Positions 49,541 through 58,794 of a stretch of DNA of 64,000 nt are shown here, one piece after another. The stretch spans positions 61,492 through 125,491 of the forward strand of contig JAZNXL010000024.1 in the NCBI GenBank assembly GCA_045593905.1. The letters run 5' to 3'. Made by a program: the position numbers and the translations under genes. The notes beneath the pieces were generated by a model. It worked only from the letters and a program-made list of their open reading frames with translations, was not told the DNA's origin and ran no database searches. This DNA comes from RGIG9041 sp045593905 (GTDB lineage: Bacteria > Bacillota > Clostridia > Oscillospirales > QAKW01). Position 1 is the stretch's first letter. Every line of letters begins with the position of its first letter.

Positions 49541-50113
49541 TTATATAATAGGTTGAATTTGTTTGCCATCAAGCGCTAATACCAGTGTGTTTTCAATAAG
49601 TGAAAAATCAGCAATACACGATGTTGGCTTCAAAGCGCTGTCGTCTTGTGAAAACGGAACAAAATAAATATTTTTGTAGTTTAAAAGCGAGCCGATGTTT
49701 TTTGCGCTGTTTGACAGCGCGTCGTTTGTTGCAACTGCAATTATAAGCGGTCGCGCGTTTCGAAGGTGCGCTTTTGCCGCCATTGTAACCGAGGTATCGG
49801 TAATTCCGTAATTAAGCTTTGCAAGGGTATTGCCTGTGCAGGGTGCAATAATAAGCGCATCAAGCAGTTTTTTCGGGCCTATAGGCTCGGCGTCATAAAT
49901 AGTGTGAATAACCTTGTTGCCTGTTGTATTTTCGATTTGGGCAATATAATCACTCGCTTTTCCAAAACGAGTATCGGTCGTGTAGGTAACCTGCGACATA
50001 ATAGGTATTACATTATAGCTTGCTGAAAGCTTTTTTAAAACCTCCACTGCGCTTTTAAGTGTGCAAAACGAGCCGCACATTGCAAAGCCGACTGTTAGCT
50101 TTTGGGTCTGCAA
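49541..50113 (-). CDS. dpaB: Dipicolinate synthase subunit B (SpoVFB)
   Basis: 190-residue flavoprotein-like (HFCD-type) subunit. VGFAMCGSFCTLKSAVE at the start, then DALIIAPCTGNTLAKLNYGITD and AAKAHLRNARPLIIAVATNDALS match DpaB. With DpaA it oxidises dihydrodipicolinate-derived product to dipicolinic acid, the calcium chelator of the spore core. Four bases separate it from dpaA. Confidence 0.94.
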   Translation of the reverse strand: MQTQKLTVGFAMCGSFCTLKSAVEVLKKLSASYNVIPIMSQVTYTTDTRFGKASDYIAQIENTTGNKVIHTIYDAEPIGPKKLLDALIIAPCTGNTLAKLNYGITDTSVTMAAKAHLRNARPLIIAVATNDALSNSAKNIGSLLNYKNIYFVPFSQDDSALKPTSCIADFSLIENTLVLALDGKQIQPII

Positions 50114-50117
50114 CTGT

Positions 50118-50867
50118 TTACACCTCCTTATACATTGAAAGAATAGCGTCTTTTAATATCTCTCCTGCATATTTTGGCGCATACTTGCCCGGGAGTCCGC
50201 CTGCCGAAATAACAGTTACTCCAAGCCTTGCCGCCACCTCTTTATCAACACCGCCCGGGGCAGATGCAAGCTCAACTATTATTGCATCGTCTGACAGTAC
50301 TGACAGTGTGCCTTGTTTTATAACGGTTGCAGGCACTGTGTTAAAAATAATATCGGGACAAACGAGCGGCAACGCATTAATATCGCATACCTTTGCGCCT
50401 ATAACCTCGGCGTTTGCCCGTTGCAATTCGTTTCGCGCGCAAACGGTAACATCACAGCCAAGGCTTAAAAGCATTTTTGTAAGCACCTTTGCAATATTAC
50501 CGTAGCCTGTAATTGCAATACGACTGTTGCAAATAAGCGAGTCGGTGTTGCCCATAGCAACCGCGATTGCGCCCTCGGCGGTGGCAAGCGCGTTTTTTAT
50601 GGTGTAGCAACTATTTGCAAGATAGTTATAAACAGTTGCGCCCTCGACCTCGGGTGCGCCGTTTACAAACCCGCCAAAAACAGTTTTGCCTTTGCATTTT
50701 TTAGCAATCTCGTCGGCATTTACAGGCAAAATTATAACGTTACAGTCGCAAATGAGCGCATCTGCGCCGTCGGGCGTTGCAAAACGCGTGTTGTATCCGT
50801 CCATACGCAGCGACTCGTACAAATATTTCATTCTTATATCGTTACCGATAACACCAAAACAGTCCAT
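50118..50867 (-). CDS. dpaA: Dipicolinate synthase subunit A (SpoVFA)
   Basis: 249 residues from the ATG at 50867, which has AAGGAG 7 bases before it. VIGNDIRMKYL at the start, then a Rossmann domain (IAITGYGNIAKVLTKMLLSLGCDVTVCAR) and AGGLPGKYAPKYAGEIL near the end are typical. It is the NAD(P)-binding subunit of the synthase that makes dipicolinate for spores. It is separated from mrdA by a terminator, so it should have its own, probably mother-cell-specific, promoter, which I cannot point to. Confidence 0.94.
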   Translation of the reverse strand: MDCFGVIGNDIRMKYLYESLRMDGYNTRFATPDGADALICDCNVIILPVNADEIAKKCKGKTVFGGFVNGAPEVEGATVYNYLANSCYTIKNALATAEGAIAVAMGNTDSLICNSRIAITGYGNIAKVLTKMLLSLGCDVTVCARNELQRANAEVIGAKVCDINALPLVCPDIIFNTVPATVIKQGTLSVLSDDAIIVELASAPGGVDKEVAARLGVTVISAGGLPGKYAPKYAGEILKDAILSMYKEV

Positions 50868-50903
50868 AGTAAAACTCCTTTGGTTTATATTATGAAAAGG
50901 GCG

Positions 50904-50937
50904 CAAAAAAAGTGAGAAGACTCGCTACTCACTTTTA
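50904..50937 (-). terminator. Terminator of the zapA-mrdA operon
   Basis: Arms 50908-50916 and 50928-50936, followed on the minus strand by a T-run; the stem overlaps the mrdA stop codon. Confidence 0.78.
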
Positions 50938-52992
50938 TGGAATTAATGTTTGTTCGGGTGTTGTGGTAATGCCTGTTGTTTTATCAGAAAAATACTCGTC
51001 AAATACCGCTTTTGCAACTGCGCCAACATAGTTACCGTGAGCGCCGTGCTCAACAACAACGCAAACCGCAATCTCGGGTTTGTCGTACGGCGCAAATGCA
51101 ACGAACGTACCGTTTGCAGTACCCGACGGCACCGATGCAGTACCTGTTTTTGCACCAACGCCAACCTTGTACGACGAAAACAGGTTAGATGCCGTACCGC
51201 TCTGCGCGGCAAGCTTCATACCATACATAACTGCGTGGTAGTTTTCGTCTTTCATATCAAGCTGCTCTACCACCTCTATGGTAGATTTTGCAATATTACT
51301 GCCCGATTGTGTATCGTTAATTGATTTTACAAGATGCGCCTTGTACCTTGTTCCGCCGTTTACTATTGTTGCAACATAGTTTGCAAGCTGAAGCGGTGTA
51401 AACAGGTTATATGACTGACCGATTGAAGCTTGCAGAGTATCACCGGGATACCACTCTTTTTGTTCAATGGCAAGCTTTGACTCGGGTCCTGCAAGCACGC
51501 CTGCCGATTCTGACAGCTCAATACCTGATTTTTGACCAAGCCCCAACTTTTTGCAGTATTCGTTAAGCTTGTCAATTCCCATTATGTCAGAAGACTCATA
51601 AAAGAAATAGTTACACGATTTTTCAAGCGCTTGTGAAACATTGATTGGACCGTGCGTTGTTCCGTAGTCGGAATATACCCAGCACCTTGGCTTGTAGTCG
51701 GTGTACTTGGTATAAATACCAAGGTCGCGAATTTTTGTTACAGGTGATATAACGCCCTCTTCGAGTGCAGCAATACCTGTTGCCATTTTAAAGGTAGAAC
51801 CGGGTGCGTAGGTGCCGTTAAATGCGCGGTTAAAAAGCGGCAACAGTTTATCTTCATATAGCTCTGAATATTTTTCGTTATAAGTTGTAAGGTCGTAGTT
51901 TGGTGCCGATGCCGAGGCTAAAATTTCGCCGCTGTTAACATCAATTACAACCACCGCGCCCGCGCACGCGTCAGCGCCCTCACGGCTTGCCTTGTTGCGT
52001 CCGCCTGCTGCAATGCTTTTAATTGTGTTTTCGAGCGAGGTTTGTGCAATCTCTTGCAGGTCTTTGTCAATAGTGAGCATTATGGTGTTGCCCGAAACAG
52101 GCTCGGTTAGTGTTGTAACATCAAGCACCTTGCCGTTTGAGTCGCGCTCAATTACCTTTACGCCGTCGGTACCTCGAAGGTACTCTTCCATTGCTTTTTC
52201 AATACCGTCTTTACCTACGGTATCGCTCATCGCATAGCCTTTTTCTTGATAGCTTTCATATTCTTCGGCATAGATTTTTCCTGTGCGCCCGAGTATGTGC
52301 GATGCAAGGTAGGGCGTTGTATATACGCGCTTGCTTTGCGTGTCAATGCTAACGCCGGGGTACTCGTCGCCCAGCTCTTTAATAACCGAAACGGTGTCAA
52401 TAGAAATATCACTTGCAAAGGTGTATGGGTTAAACGATGAAAACGAAGCTCGCTCCATCTGATATCTCACCCCTGCAATAATGCGTTTTTCTTCGCTTGA
52501 GAGTGTTGTGTCAATTTTATATTTTTTTATAAGCTGCTGCATAACTTCGGCAGCAGTAGCGTCGTTGTTTAGCTTATACTTATTAATGAGCGCATCAATA
52601 AGCTTTTTCGCATTTTCGTCGTTATAAACAAACTTAAACGGAGCCTTTTGGCTTATTGGCAGGGTGTCGTCATAAACCTCACCGCTTTTAATAAGTAGGT
52701 TGCAAAGGCTTAGTATTATTCCGTTCTGTCGGTCAGAGGGCAACAGCGCGCGCGAAAACTTAATGGTATAAACAGTTTCGTTTGTTACAAGCAGCTGACC
52801 GTTTCTATCGCAGATATTTCCGCGGGATGCGGTTATTTTTTCGGTAGAGTAAATCTTTTTTTGCGATTGCTCTTTGTACGAGGCGCTGTCAATAATTTGC
52901 ATTTTAAAAAGCTTTCCGCCGTATAAAACAAACACGGTAACAATAACTACAACAAGCGCTATGTACCTGATGGTGCTGTTTTTAAAATTCAA
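50935..52992 (-). CDS. mrdA: Penicillin-binding protein 2 (elongasome transpeptidase)
   Basis: 685 residues. One N-terminal membrane helix, a dimerisation domain and a transpeptidase domain with STFK (Ser399 as nucleophile), SCN in EKSCNYFF and KTGTA. SRGNICDRNGQLL is the class B hallmark. It cross-links peptidoglycan during cell elongation together with RodA and MreBCD, whose genes are just upstream. The start lies in an ATGA overlap with mreD. No rodA gene is present in the window. Confidence 0.95.
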   Translation of the reverse strand: MNFKNSTIRYIALVVVIVTVFVLYGGKLFKMQIIDSASYKEQSQKKIYSTEKITASRGNICDRNGQLLVTNETVYTIKFSRALLPSDRQNGIILSLCNLLIKSGEVYDDTLPISQKAPFKFVYNDENAKKLIDALINKYKLNNDATAAEVMQQLIKKYKIDTTLSSEEKRIIAGVRYQMERASFSSFNPYTFASDISIDTVSVIKELGDEYPGVSIDTQSKRVYTTPYLASHILGRTGKIYAEEYESYQEKGYAMSDTVGKDGIEKAMEEYLRGTDGVKVIERDSNGKVLDVTTLTEPVSGNTIMLTIDKDLQEIAQTSLENTIKSIAAGGRNKASREGADACAGAVVVIDVNSGEILASASAPNYDLTTYNEKYSELYEDKLLPLFNRAFNGTYAPGSTFKMATGIAALEEGVISPVTKIRDLGIYTKYTDYKPRCWVYSDYGTTHGPINVSQALEKSCNYFFYESSDIMGIDKLNEYCKKLGLGQKSGIELSESAGVLAGPESKLAIEQKEWYPGDTLQASIGQSYNLFTPLQLANYVATIVNGGTRYKAHLVKSINDTQSGSNIAKSTIEVVEQLDMKDENYHAVMYGMKLAAQSGTASNLFSSYKVGVGAKTGTASVPSGTANGTFVAFAPYDKPEIAVCVVVEHGAHGNYVGAVAKAVFDEYFSDKTTGITTTPEQTLIP

Positions 52993-53513
52993 AATGCATC
53001 ACCCCCTGCGTTTAGCTTGTTATGTAAAAACTTTACAATAAAGTAAACGGGGTATGCAAGCACGCCCGAATAAAAGAATTTTGGCAAAATAACCTTTACA
53101 AGCGCGGTCGATAGCGGAACACTGCCGTAAAAAAGCGATACAAGCAAATACTCCGATACCAAAAATAGCGTAAGAGTGCAAAGGGTTATGAATATATATG
53201 TTAAAAAGAAACGTCTGAAAATTGTTTGACAAAGCACCGAAATTAAAAAACCCGCAAACATAAAAATGATTGCGTTTTTACCAACTATTGCATCGGTTAC
53301 CGTATCGTTTATTATTCCTGCCGCAAGGCCAAAAAACGCGGCAAAGGTCTCGTTTTCGTTAAAGGCTACACAAACGGTAAGCACAAGCAAAAGCTCGGGG
53401 GTTATGTTCATAAACTTAAGGTTTATTGCAGGTACGCTTTGTAAAAGGTAAAACACAACCAGCATCAGACCGTAAAGTGCCGCTTTAAATGACGTGTTAG
53501 AGCGCGAAAACAT
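52989..53513 (-). CDS. mreD: Rod shape-determining protein MreD
   Basis: 174 residues, five to six hydrophobic helices and no extended soluble part, as usual for MreD. Located between mreC and mrdA with overlaps on both sides (1 base with mreC, 4 with mrdA). It is a membrane part of the elongation complex. MreD sequences are weakly conserved, so the assignment rests partly on position. Confidence 0.9.
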   Translation of the reverse strand: MFSRSNTSFKAALYGLMLVVFYLLQSVPAINLKFMNITPELLLVLTVCVAFNENETFAAFFGLAAGIINDTVTDAIVGKNAIIFMFAGFLISVLCQTIFRRFFLTYIFITLCTLTLFLVSEYLLVSLFYGSVPLSTALVKVILPKFFYSGVLAYPVYFIVKFLHNKLNAGGDAF

Positions 53514-54364
53514 TATTCTGCCTCCTCAACGTCTTTTGAAAACTCTGTAACAACAAAAACGTTTTTGATTTGTGTAATATCAACTGCAGGCTCAATTATT
53601 GCATACTGCGAAATACCGTGAGATTCAGGCTTTATTTCTTCGACGTTGCCAATGAGCAGCCCTGCAGGGAAAATTCCGCCAATGCCCGATGTTACAACGC
53701 TGTCGCCCGAGTTAAGCTGTACTGTGTTTGCAAGATAAGAAAGCTTGCACCTGTCGTTTGAGGCAAGCGAAAAATCGCCCTCTAAAACACCAATGTCCTG
53801 AGTTCGTGTAATGATTGCGCCAATCTCGCAAGACGAGTCTAAAATTGTGGTGATTTTGCACCAGGTGGTTCCAACCTCGGTAACATACCCCATAACTCCG
53901 TCGGCGGTAATAACAATATCGCGCTTTTTAATGCCCGAAACACTGCCCTTGTTAAGCGTGGCGGTGTATGAGTATCCGCTTTGGTCGGTTGCAACAACAA
54001 GCGCCGAGCAAAAACTAAAGTCGGTGTTTTTCGACTTGATGTCAAGCAGCGACTTTAACGCGTTGTTTTCGAGCTTGTACTGTTCGGCATCACGAATTAA
54101 ATCTTCGGCTGCCGAAAGCTCTGCCTTTAACTTCTCGTTTTCTTTTGACAGCTCTTTGTAATCGGTAAACGCCTTAAAAAAGTTTCCTGATTTTTCAATG
54201 GCGGTAGTGCAAAGGTTTTGAATAGGTGTTATAAACACGCCTACAAAATCTTCAAAAATTGTAACTTTTCCGCGTTCAGCCGTTGAAACAACCATCATAC
54301 CCAGCAAAAGCACTGCGATAATGCAAATAGATATAAAAGTTTTTGATGTAAAAAAGCCTCTCAT
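53513..54364 (-). CDS. mreC: Rod shape-determining protein MreC
   Basis: 283 residues from the ATG at 54364, one base past the mreB stop. A membrane helix (about 9-29), a coiled coil (about 60-95, ELSKENEKLKAELSAAEDLI) and the beta-rich extracellular domain with GVMGYVTEVG and GSSGIGGIFPAGLLIG-like segments are as in MreC. It links MreB to PBP2 outside the membrane. Confidence 0.94.
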   Translation of the reverse strand: MRGFFTSKTFISICIIAVLLLGMMVVSTAERGKVTIFEDFVGVFITPIQNLCTTAIEKSGNFFKAFTDYKELSKENEKLKAELSAAEDLIRDAEQYKLENNALKSLLDIKSKNTDFSFCSALVVATDQSGYSYTATLNKGSVSGIKKRDIVITADGVMGYVTEVGTTWCKITTILDSSCEIGAIITRTQDIGVLEGDFSLASNDRCKLSYLANTVQLNSGDSVVTSGIGGIFPAGLLIGNVEEIKPESHGISQYAIIEPAVDITQIKNVFVVTEFSKDVEEAE

Positions 54365-54365
54365 T

Positions 54366-55400
54366 TTATCTTGAGATTGCGTCCCATAAATCAGCAGACT
54401 CAAGCGACCTGCCGGTGCCGAGCGCTACGCAATCGAGCGGGTTTTCGGCAATTTTAACAGGAATACCTGTTTCATTTGAAATAAGTGTATCAAGACCGCG
54501 GAGCATTGCGCCGCCGCCTGAAAGCATAATACCGTGGTCAATAATATCAGCCGCAAGCTCAGGCGGAGTTTGTTCGAGTGTGCTTTTTACCGACTCGACA
54601 ATAATGCTTATTGGCTCTTCAATCGCCTTGCAAATATCGTCGCCCGAAATTGTAATGTTTTGCGGAAGACCTGTTATCATATCGCGTCCGCGAATTTCCA
54701 TTGTACCCTTGTAGCCAAGAGCGTTGCCTATTTCAAACTTGATTTCTTCAGCCATACGCTCACCGATAAAGAGCGAGTATGCTTTTCTGATGTAGGCAAT
54801 AATAGCCGCATCAATAGCATCGCCTGCGGTGCGCACCGACCTTGACGAAACAATGCCGCCAAGCGAAATTACGGCAACCTCGGTTGTGCCGCCGCCAATA
54901 TCAACAATCATAGAGCCTGTAGGCTCGCTTACAGGAAGCCCTGCACCGATTGCAGCGGCAAGCGGTTCTTCAATTATTTTAACGTCTCTTGCGCCTGTGA
55001 GCGATGCTGCCTCTTCAACAGCACGGCGCTCAACGTCTGTAACTTCGTAGGGGATACAAATAAGAATACGCTTTTTTGACATAAATGAGTTGCCCATTGC
55101 TTTTTTAAGAAAATAGCGGAGCATAAGCGCGGTGGACTCGTAGCTTGCAATAACGCCCTCGCGAAGCGGTCTTATAGCCTCAATGTTCTTTGGTGTTCTG
55201 CCTATCATATCTTTGGCTTCTGCGCCAACGGCAACAGGTCTTTTTGTTTCGGTATCAATTGCAATAACCGACGGCTCGCGAAGAACAATGCCTTTGCCTG
55301 TTTTGTATACGATAGTGTTTGCGGTACCAAGGTCGATACCAATATCGTTATACGATAAAAATTTAAAAATGTTAAGCTTTGAAAGTTTTTTAAAGTCCAT
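54366..55400 (-). CDS. mreB: Rod shape-determining protein MreB
   Basis: 344 residues, actin-like ATPase. DIGIDLGTANTIVY (phosphate 1), VDIGGGTTEVAVIS (phosphate 2) and GIMLSGGGAMLRGLDTLI (adenosine motif) are intact. It forms membrane-bound filaments that direct wall synthesis. Fourth gene of the zapA-dut-maf-mreBCD-mrdA operon. Only one mreB-type gene is in the window. Confidence 0.97.
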   Translation of the reverse strand: MDFKKLSKLNIFKFLSYNDIGIDLGTANTIVYKTGKGIVLREPSVIAIDTETKRPVAVGAEAKDMIGRTPKNIEAIRPLREGVIASYESTALMLRYFLKKAMGNSFMSKKRILICIPYEVTDVERRAVEEAASLTGARDVKIIEEPLAAAIGAGLPVSEPTGSMIVDIGGGTTEVAVISLGGIVSSRSVRTAGDAIDAAIIAYIRKAYSLFIGERMAEEIKFEIGNALGYKGTMEIRGRDMITGLPQNITISGDDICKAIEEPISIIVESVKSTLEQTPPELAADIIDHGIMLSGGGAMLRGLDTLISNETGIPVKIAENPLDCVALGTGRSLESADLWDAISR

Positions 55401-55404
55401 TTGT

Positions 55405-55968
55405 TTACTCCTTGATTTTTTGCAACTCTTTTATAACTCTTCCTATAGGAAGCCCTATAACACAGCTCAGCTCGCCTTTTACCGATTTTACAAAGCCGAT
55501 TCCGTCGTCGTCTTGAACGCCGTAGCTACCTGCTTTATCAAAGGGAGAGCCTGAGTCTATGTATTTTTCAATTTGTGTTTTTGTGAGCGGGTGAAAGCGT
55601 ACCTTTGCCCTGCTTACAAATGTTTTTGTTTTACCATTATAGCCAATGCATATGCCTGTATAAACATAGTGCGTTGCATTTGAAAGCGACGAAAGCATAT
55701 TAAACGCCTCGTCGTATGTTTTGGGTTTTCCTAAAACCTTGCCGTCTTTTACAACTATTGTATCGGCAGAAATAACAATTTCGTTACAATACTCGTTTCG
55801 TATTTCTTTGCCCTTGCCAAATGCAAGCGCCATTACAAGCTTTTTAGGGCTTTTTATATTTACCGATTGCTCGTCAAAGGGCGCAGTTTTTACCAAAACC
55901 TCGTACCCGCGCTTTGAAAGCAGAGCAAACCGTCTGGGAGATGCTGATGCTAAAATAATTTTTTTCAC
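55405..55968 (-). CDS. maf: Maf-type nucleoside triphosphate pyrophosphatase
   Basis: 187 residues. ASASPRRFALLSKRGY at the start, SADTIVVKDGKVLGKP and FDKAGSYGVQDDDGIGFV are family motifs. Maf proteins hydrolyse dTTP/UTP or modified nucleotides and are linked to septum and shape genes in many Firmicutes, as here next to mreB. The precise nucleotide is not settled from sequence. Confidence 0.94.
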   Translation of the reverse strand: MKKIILASASPRRFALLSKRGYEVLVKTAPFDEQSVNIKSPKKLVMALAFGKGKEIRNEYCNEIVISADTIVVKDGKVLGKPKTYDEAFNMLSSLSNATHYVYTGICIGYNGKTKTFVSRAKVRFHPLTKTQIEKYIDSGSPFDKAGSYGVQDDDGIGFVKSVKGELSCVIGLPIGRVIKELQKIKE

Positions 55969-55970
55969 TT

Positions 55971-56420
55971 TTATTTACCTGTAGAGCCAAAACCGCCTGC
56001 ACCGCGCTCAGTATCTGAAATGGTGTCAGACAGCATAAACTCCGCCTGTATCACAGGCATTATAACAAGCTGCGCAATACGTTCAAAAGGTTCAACCGTG
56101 TAGCTTGTATCTGATGTGTTTAAAAGCGCAACCTTAATCTCGCCCCTGTAGTCAGCGTCAACCACGCCAACACTGTTGGCAAGGCAGATACCGTGCTTTG
56201 AGGCAAGTCCTGAACGCGCAAAAATAAACGCGCCTATGCCGTTGTCGCTTGGCTCAATCGCAATGCCTGTAGGTATAAGCGCGCGAGAGTGCGGTGCAAT
56301 TGTAACAGCCTCGTCAATAGCGGCGGTAAGGTCAGCGCCTGCTGAAAATTCGCTCTGATATTTGGGCAGCGGAGATACCGCGCCGCGTTTTGTAGGGATT
56401 TGTTTAACCTTAACAGTCAT
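55971..56420 (-). CDS. dut: Deoxyuridine 5'-triphosphate nucleotidohydrolase (dUTPase)
   Basis: 149 residues, trimeric dUTPase type. The motifs in order are AGADLTAA, ARSGLASKHGI, NSVGVVDADYRGEI, ERIAQLVI and RGAGGFGSTGK. It produces dUMP, the substrate of ThyX encoded at 3.9 kb, and keeps uracil out of DNA. Its ATG overlaps the zapA stop by one base; the maf gene follows 2 bases later. Confidence 0.95.
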   Translation of the reverse strand: MTVKVKQIPTKRGAVSPLPKYQSEFSAGADLTAAIDEAVTIAPHSRALIPTGIAIEPSDNGIGAFIFARSGLASKHGICLANSVGVVDADYRGEIKVALLNTSDTSYTVEPFERIAQLVIMPVIQAEFMLSDTISDTERGAGGFGSTGK

Positions 56421-56746
56421 TAGTATTCCCCTAAACGTCTTTTAAGTCGGTCAATTTCGTCTTCAAGGCGCGAAACCTTTGTTTCAAGCTCAATATTACG
56501 GTCGTAATAGCTTTTAATCTCGTCGCGAAGACGTGCGCACGAAGCTTTGTTCTTTTCGTTTTCGTCGCAAAGGTCAAGACATGTTAAAATGCTTGCCATA
56601 GGTGTTGTAACCTTACTGCTCGACGACAAAAGGTCGCGCATTTTAAGGTCGATTATGTTTGCAAGCTTGGTAGTGTACTCGCGTGATTCTTCGGTCATTA
56701 CAACAAGCTCACTGCCTGCTATAGAAATTATAATTTTATTTTTCAT
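56420..56746 (-). CDS. zapA: Cell division protein ZapA
   Basis: 108 residues. N-terminal ZapA domain (KIIISIAGSELVVMTEESREYTTKLANIIDLKM) and a C-terminal coiled coil (IKSYYDRNIELETKVSRLEDEIDRLKRRL). It bundles FtsZ filaments at midcell. First gene of a seven-gene operon joining division, dUTP control and cell shape. A GGGAGG ribosome binding site and a TTGCAT/TATAAT promoter precede it. Confidence 0.9.
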   Translation of the reverse strand: MKNKIIISIAGSELVVMTEESREYTTKLANIIDLKMRDLLSSSSKVTTPMASILTCLDLCDENEKNKASCARLRDEIKSYYDRNIELETKVSRLEDEIDRLKRRLGEY

Positions 56747-56771
56747 CTATCTAACCTCCCTATAATATTTA

Positions 56772-56800
56772 ATTATAAAATAAATATATATTCAATGCAA
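56772..56800 (-). promoter_or_regulatory. Promoter of the zapA operon
   Basis: On the minus strand, -35 TTGCAT (56795-56800), 17-base spacer, -10 TATAAT (56772-56777). Confidence 0.62.
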
Positions 56801-56823
56801 GTACAAATTATAAATAAAATGCG

Positions 56824-56852
56824 TTGACAACATTTTTTACATTGGGTATACT
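56824..56852 (+). promoter_or_regulatory. Promoter of the AEC transporter gene
   Basis: -35 TTGACA (56824-56829), 17-base spacer, -10 TATACT (56847-56852). AAGGAG follows before the ATG. Confidence 0.72.
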
Positions 56853-56873
56853 AAACCGAGAAGGAGTGAGAGC

Positions 56874-57824
56874 ATGAGCTTTTTTGCAAATATGTATACG
56901 GTTTTTATTCAAATCGTAATACTTGCGTTTATAGTAATAATCGGCGTTTTTGCCGACAAAACCAACATTTTTAACGAAAAAACCGCAAAGCGCACAGTCG
57001 ACTTGCTGTTTTATATTATCACCCCTGTTGTTATAATTAACTCGTTTTCAAAGGTGGAGTTTACAAAAGCAAACGGACTCGGCTTTTTGACTGCGTTTTT
57101 ATGCTCGGCGGCATTTCACGTTATTGCAATTATCGCAGTGACATTTTTGTTTAAAAAAGGCGACCGCGACAAAAACGCCGTGTTCAAGTATGCAACCGTC
57201 TATGGAAATATGGGATATATGGGGCTTCCGCTTTCGTTTGCAGTAATGCAAAGCTTTTGCGGCAGCGGCGATATCGGTACATTTTATTGCTCGGCAGCAA
57301 TAGCCGCCTTTAATATTTTTGCCTTTACTCACGGTGTATGGCTTATGTCGGGAGATGCAAAAAACTTTAATTACAAAAAGCTTATTTTTAACCCCGGAAC
57401 AATAGGTATTTTTATTGGTGCACCGATTTTTTTATTCAATATAACCTTGCCCGAAATTATACAAACACCGCTAACACACATAGGTAATATGAACACGCCT
57501 CTTGCTATGTTAATGTTTGGCACATACATCTCAAAAGCAAACTTTAAAACTATGTTCAAGCAAGGAAATATGTACGTTACAGCGCTTTTTAAGTTAGTGG
57601 TTTTACCCGTTGTTACAATACTCGCTTTTTACTTTGCAGGTATAAGAGGCAATATGCTTGTGGCCGCGGCCGTTTTTATAAGTGCGCCCACTGCAAACAA
57701 CACCGTTATGTTTGCTGCAAAATTCAATAAAGACACAGGGCTTGCATCGCAGGTCAGCGCGTTTGTAAGCATACTTTCAATGGTTACAATGCCCGCTTGT
57801 ATTGCATTTGCAATGAGTTTGTAA
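56874..57824 (+). CDS. AEC family transporter (auxin efflux carrier type)
   Basis: 316 residues, ten hydrophobic helices in two inverted halves. ADKTNIFNEKTAKRTVDLLFYIITPVVIINSF, YGNMGYMGLPL and SAPTANNTVMFAAKF are typical of bacterial AEC members such as malonate or malate carriers. The cargo is probably a small organic acid, but this is inference. It is divergent from zapA and has its own TTGACA promoter. Confidence 0.9.
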   Translation: MSFFANMYTVFIQIVILAFIVIIGVFADKTNIFNEKTAKRTVDLLFYIITPVVIINSFSKVEFTKANGLGFLTAFLCSAAFHVIAIIAVTFLFKKGDRDKNAVFKYATVYGNMGYMGLPLSFAVMQSFCGSGDIGTFYCSAAIAAFNIFAFTHGVWLMSGDAKNFNYKKLIFNPGTIGIFIGAPIFLFNITLPEIIQTPLTHIGNMNTPLAMLMFGTYISKANFKTMFKQGNMYVTALFKLVVLPVVTILAFYFAGIRGNMLVAAAVFISAPTANNTVMFAAKFNKDTGLASQVSAFVSILSMVTMPACIAFAMSL

Positions 57825-57836
57825 ACACTTTGTAAC

Positions 57837-57865
57837 TTGACATAATTTATTATTAGTATTAAAAT
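57837..57865 (+). promoter_or_regulatory. Promoter of the membrane-anchored hypothetical gene
   Basis: -35 TTGACA (57837-57842), 17-base spacer, -10 TAAAAT (57860-57865). Confidence 0.65.
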
Positions 57866-57898
57866 AAACAAAAAAAGACGTTTTAGGAGATTTTTTGT

Positions 57899-58747
57899 TT
57901 GAAAGCTTTTTTTAAAAACATAATTTCGCTCATAAACCGAAATAAACATAAAATTTTCACCTTCACAGTCGGCCTTGCATTTATAGTTTTTATCTGCTTT
58001 GTTGCCGTAACTCTTGTAAACAGGGTGTACAGGGTTTTTGTACCTGACGATATTTATGCCGACCCCAACTACGCAAAGCATATAAACGGTGCAAGCGTTT
58101 ATGAAACTGTTGACGGCGAAGAATATGCCGAGGGCAGTGAACAGTATTTTGAAAACTACCTCTCAAACTTTATTAAGCAAGATACCCCTTATTTTAAAGA
58201 ACCGCTCGACCTTGACGACGAGTATATAATCTCGTTTGGTATCTGGCAGGCAATAACGCTTAATAACTCGCAGGGTATTTATACCTACGACAAAAAAGGT
58301 AACTTCAGAGTCCCCGCAAGCGACGTTGAAATGTTTAGTTTTTATTGCCTTGATTATCCCGAAAAAATCAAGCACGCTACTGTCGATTTGTGCGGTAAAT
58401 TCAAGTATAATCCGCTCAACAAAACCTATACCGTTCCTTCGTCGGGCGTTCACGAGTATCTTGTGCCCGATGTTGTTAAAATTGATAAAGGCGAAGACGA
58501 TACCTACCAGCTTATTGTTGACTACTACAAGCTCGACCTTATATCGTCTGAAAATCTTTCGAGCGGTCCGCAAAACTTTGTCCGCCGTGTAAAAATCACA
58601 ATGCAAGATATGGGTATTCAAAGCTATAACGTTCAAACAGGTACCCCGATATCGCGTTATATGATACAGTCGTTGCAGCCTGTTACCAACGAGGAAAACG
58701 ACATCGAAAAACAAACGGAAACCACCGATAAAATTGATTTGAACTAA
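57899..58747 (+). CDS. Membrane-anchored extracytoplasmic hypothetical protein, 282 aa
   Basis: Start is TTG at 57899 with AGGAGA 8 bases before it. A basic N-terminus, one membrane helix (about 20-41, FTFTVGLAFIVFICFVAVTLV) and a 240-residue acidic outer domain ending in a low-complexity tail. The outer part includes IISFGIWQAITLNNSQGIYTYDKKGNFRVPASDVEMF, with no family I can name. It lies upstream of minD, where clostridia often keep division or shape genes, but this one does not look like MinC or RodA. Confidence 0.7.
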   Translation: MKAFFKNIISLINRNKHKIFTFTVGLAFIVFICFVAVTLVNRVYRVFVPDDIYADPNYAKHINGASVYETVDGEEYAEGSEQYFENYLSNFIKQDTPYFKEPLDLDDEYIISFGIWQAITLNNSQGIYTYDKKGNFRVPASDVEMFSFYCLDYPEKIKHATVDLCGKFKYNPLNKTYTVPSSGVHEYLVPDVVKIDKGEDDTYQLIVDYYKLDLISSENLSSGPQNFVRRVKITMQDMGIQSYNVQTGTPISRYMIQSLQPVTNEENDIEKQTETTDKIDLN

Positions 58748-58750
58748 CTT

Positions 58751-58780
58751 AAAGGCTGCCTTTTTGGGCAGTCTTTTTTT
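58751..58780 (+). terminator. Terminator directly before the ribosome binding site of the next gene
   Basis: Stem AAGGCTGCC/GGGCAGTCTT with seven Ts, then AGGAGA at once. It ends the previous transcript and may make expression of the next gene depend on readthrough. Confidence 0.72.
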
Positions 58781-58794
58781 AGGAGAAAAAACTG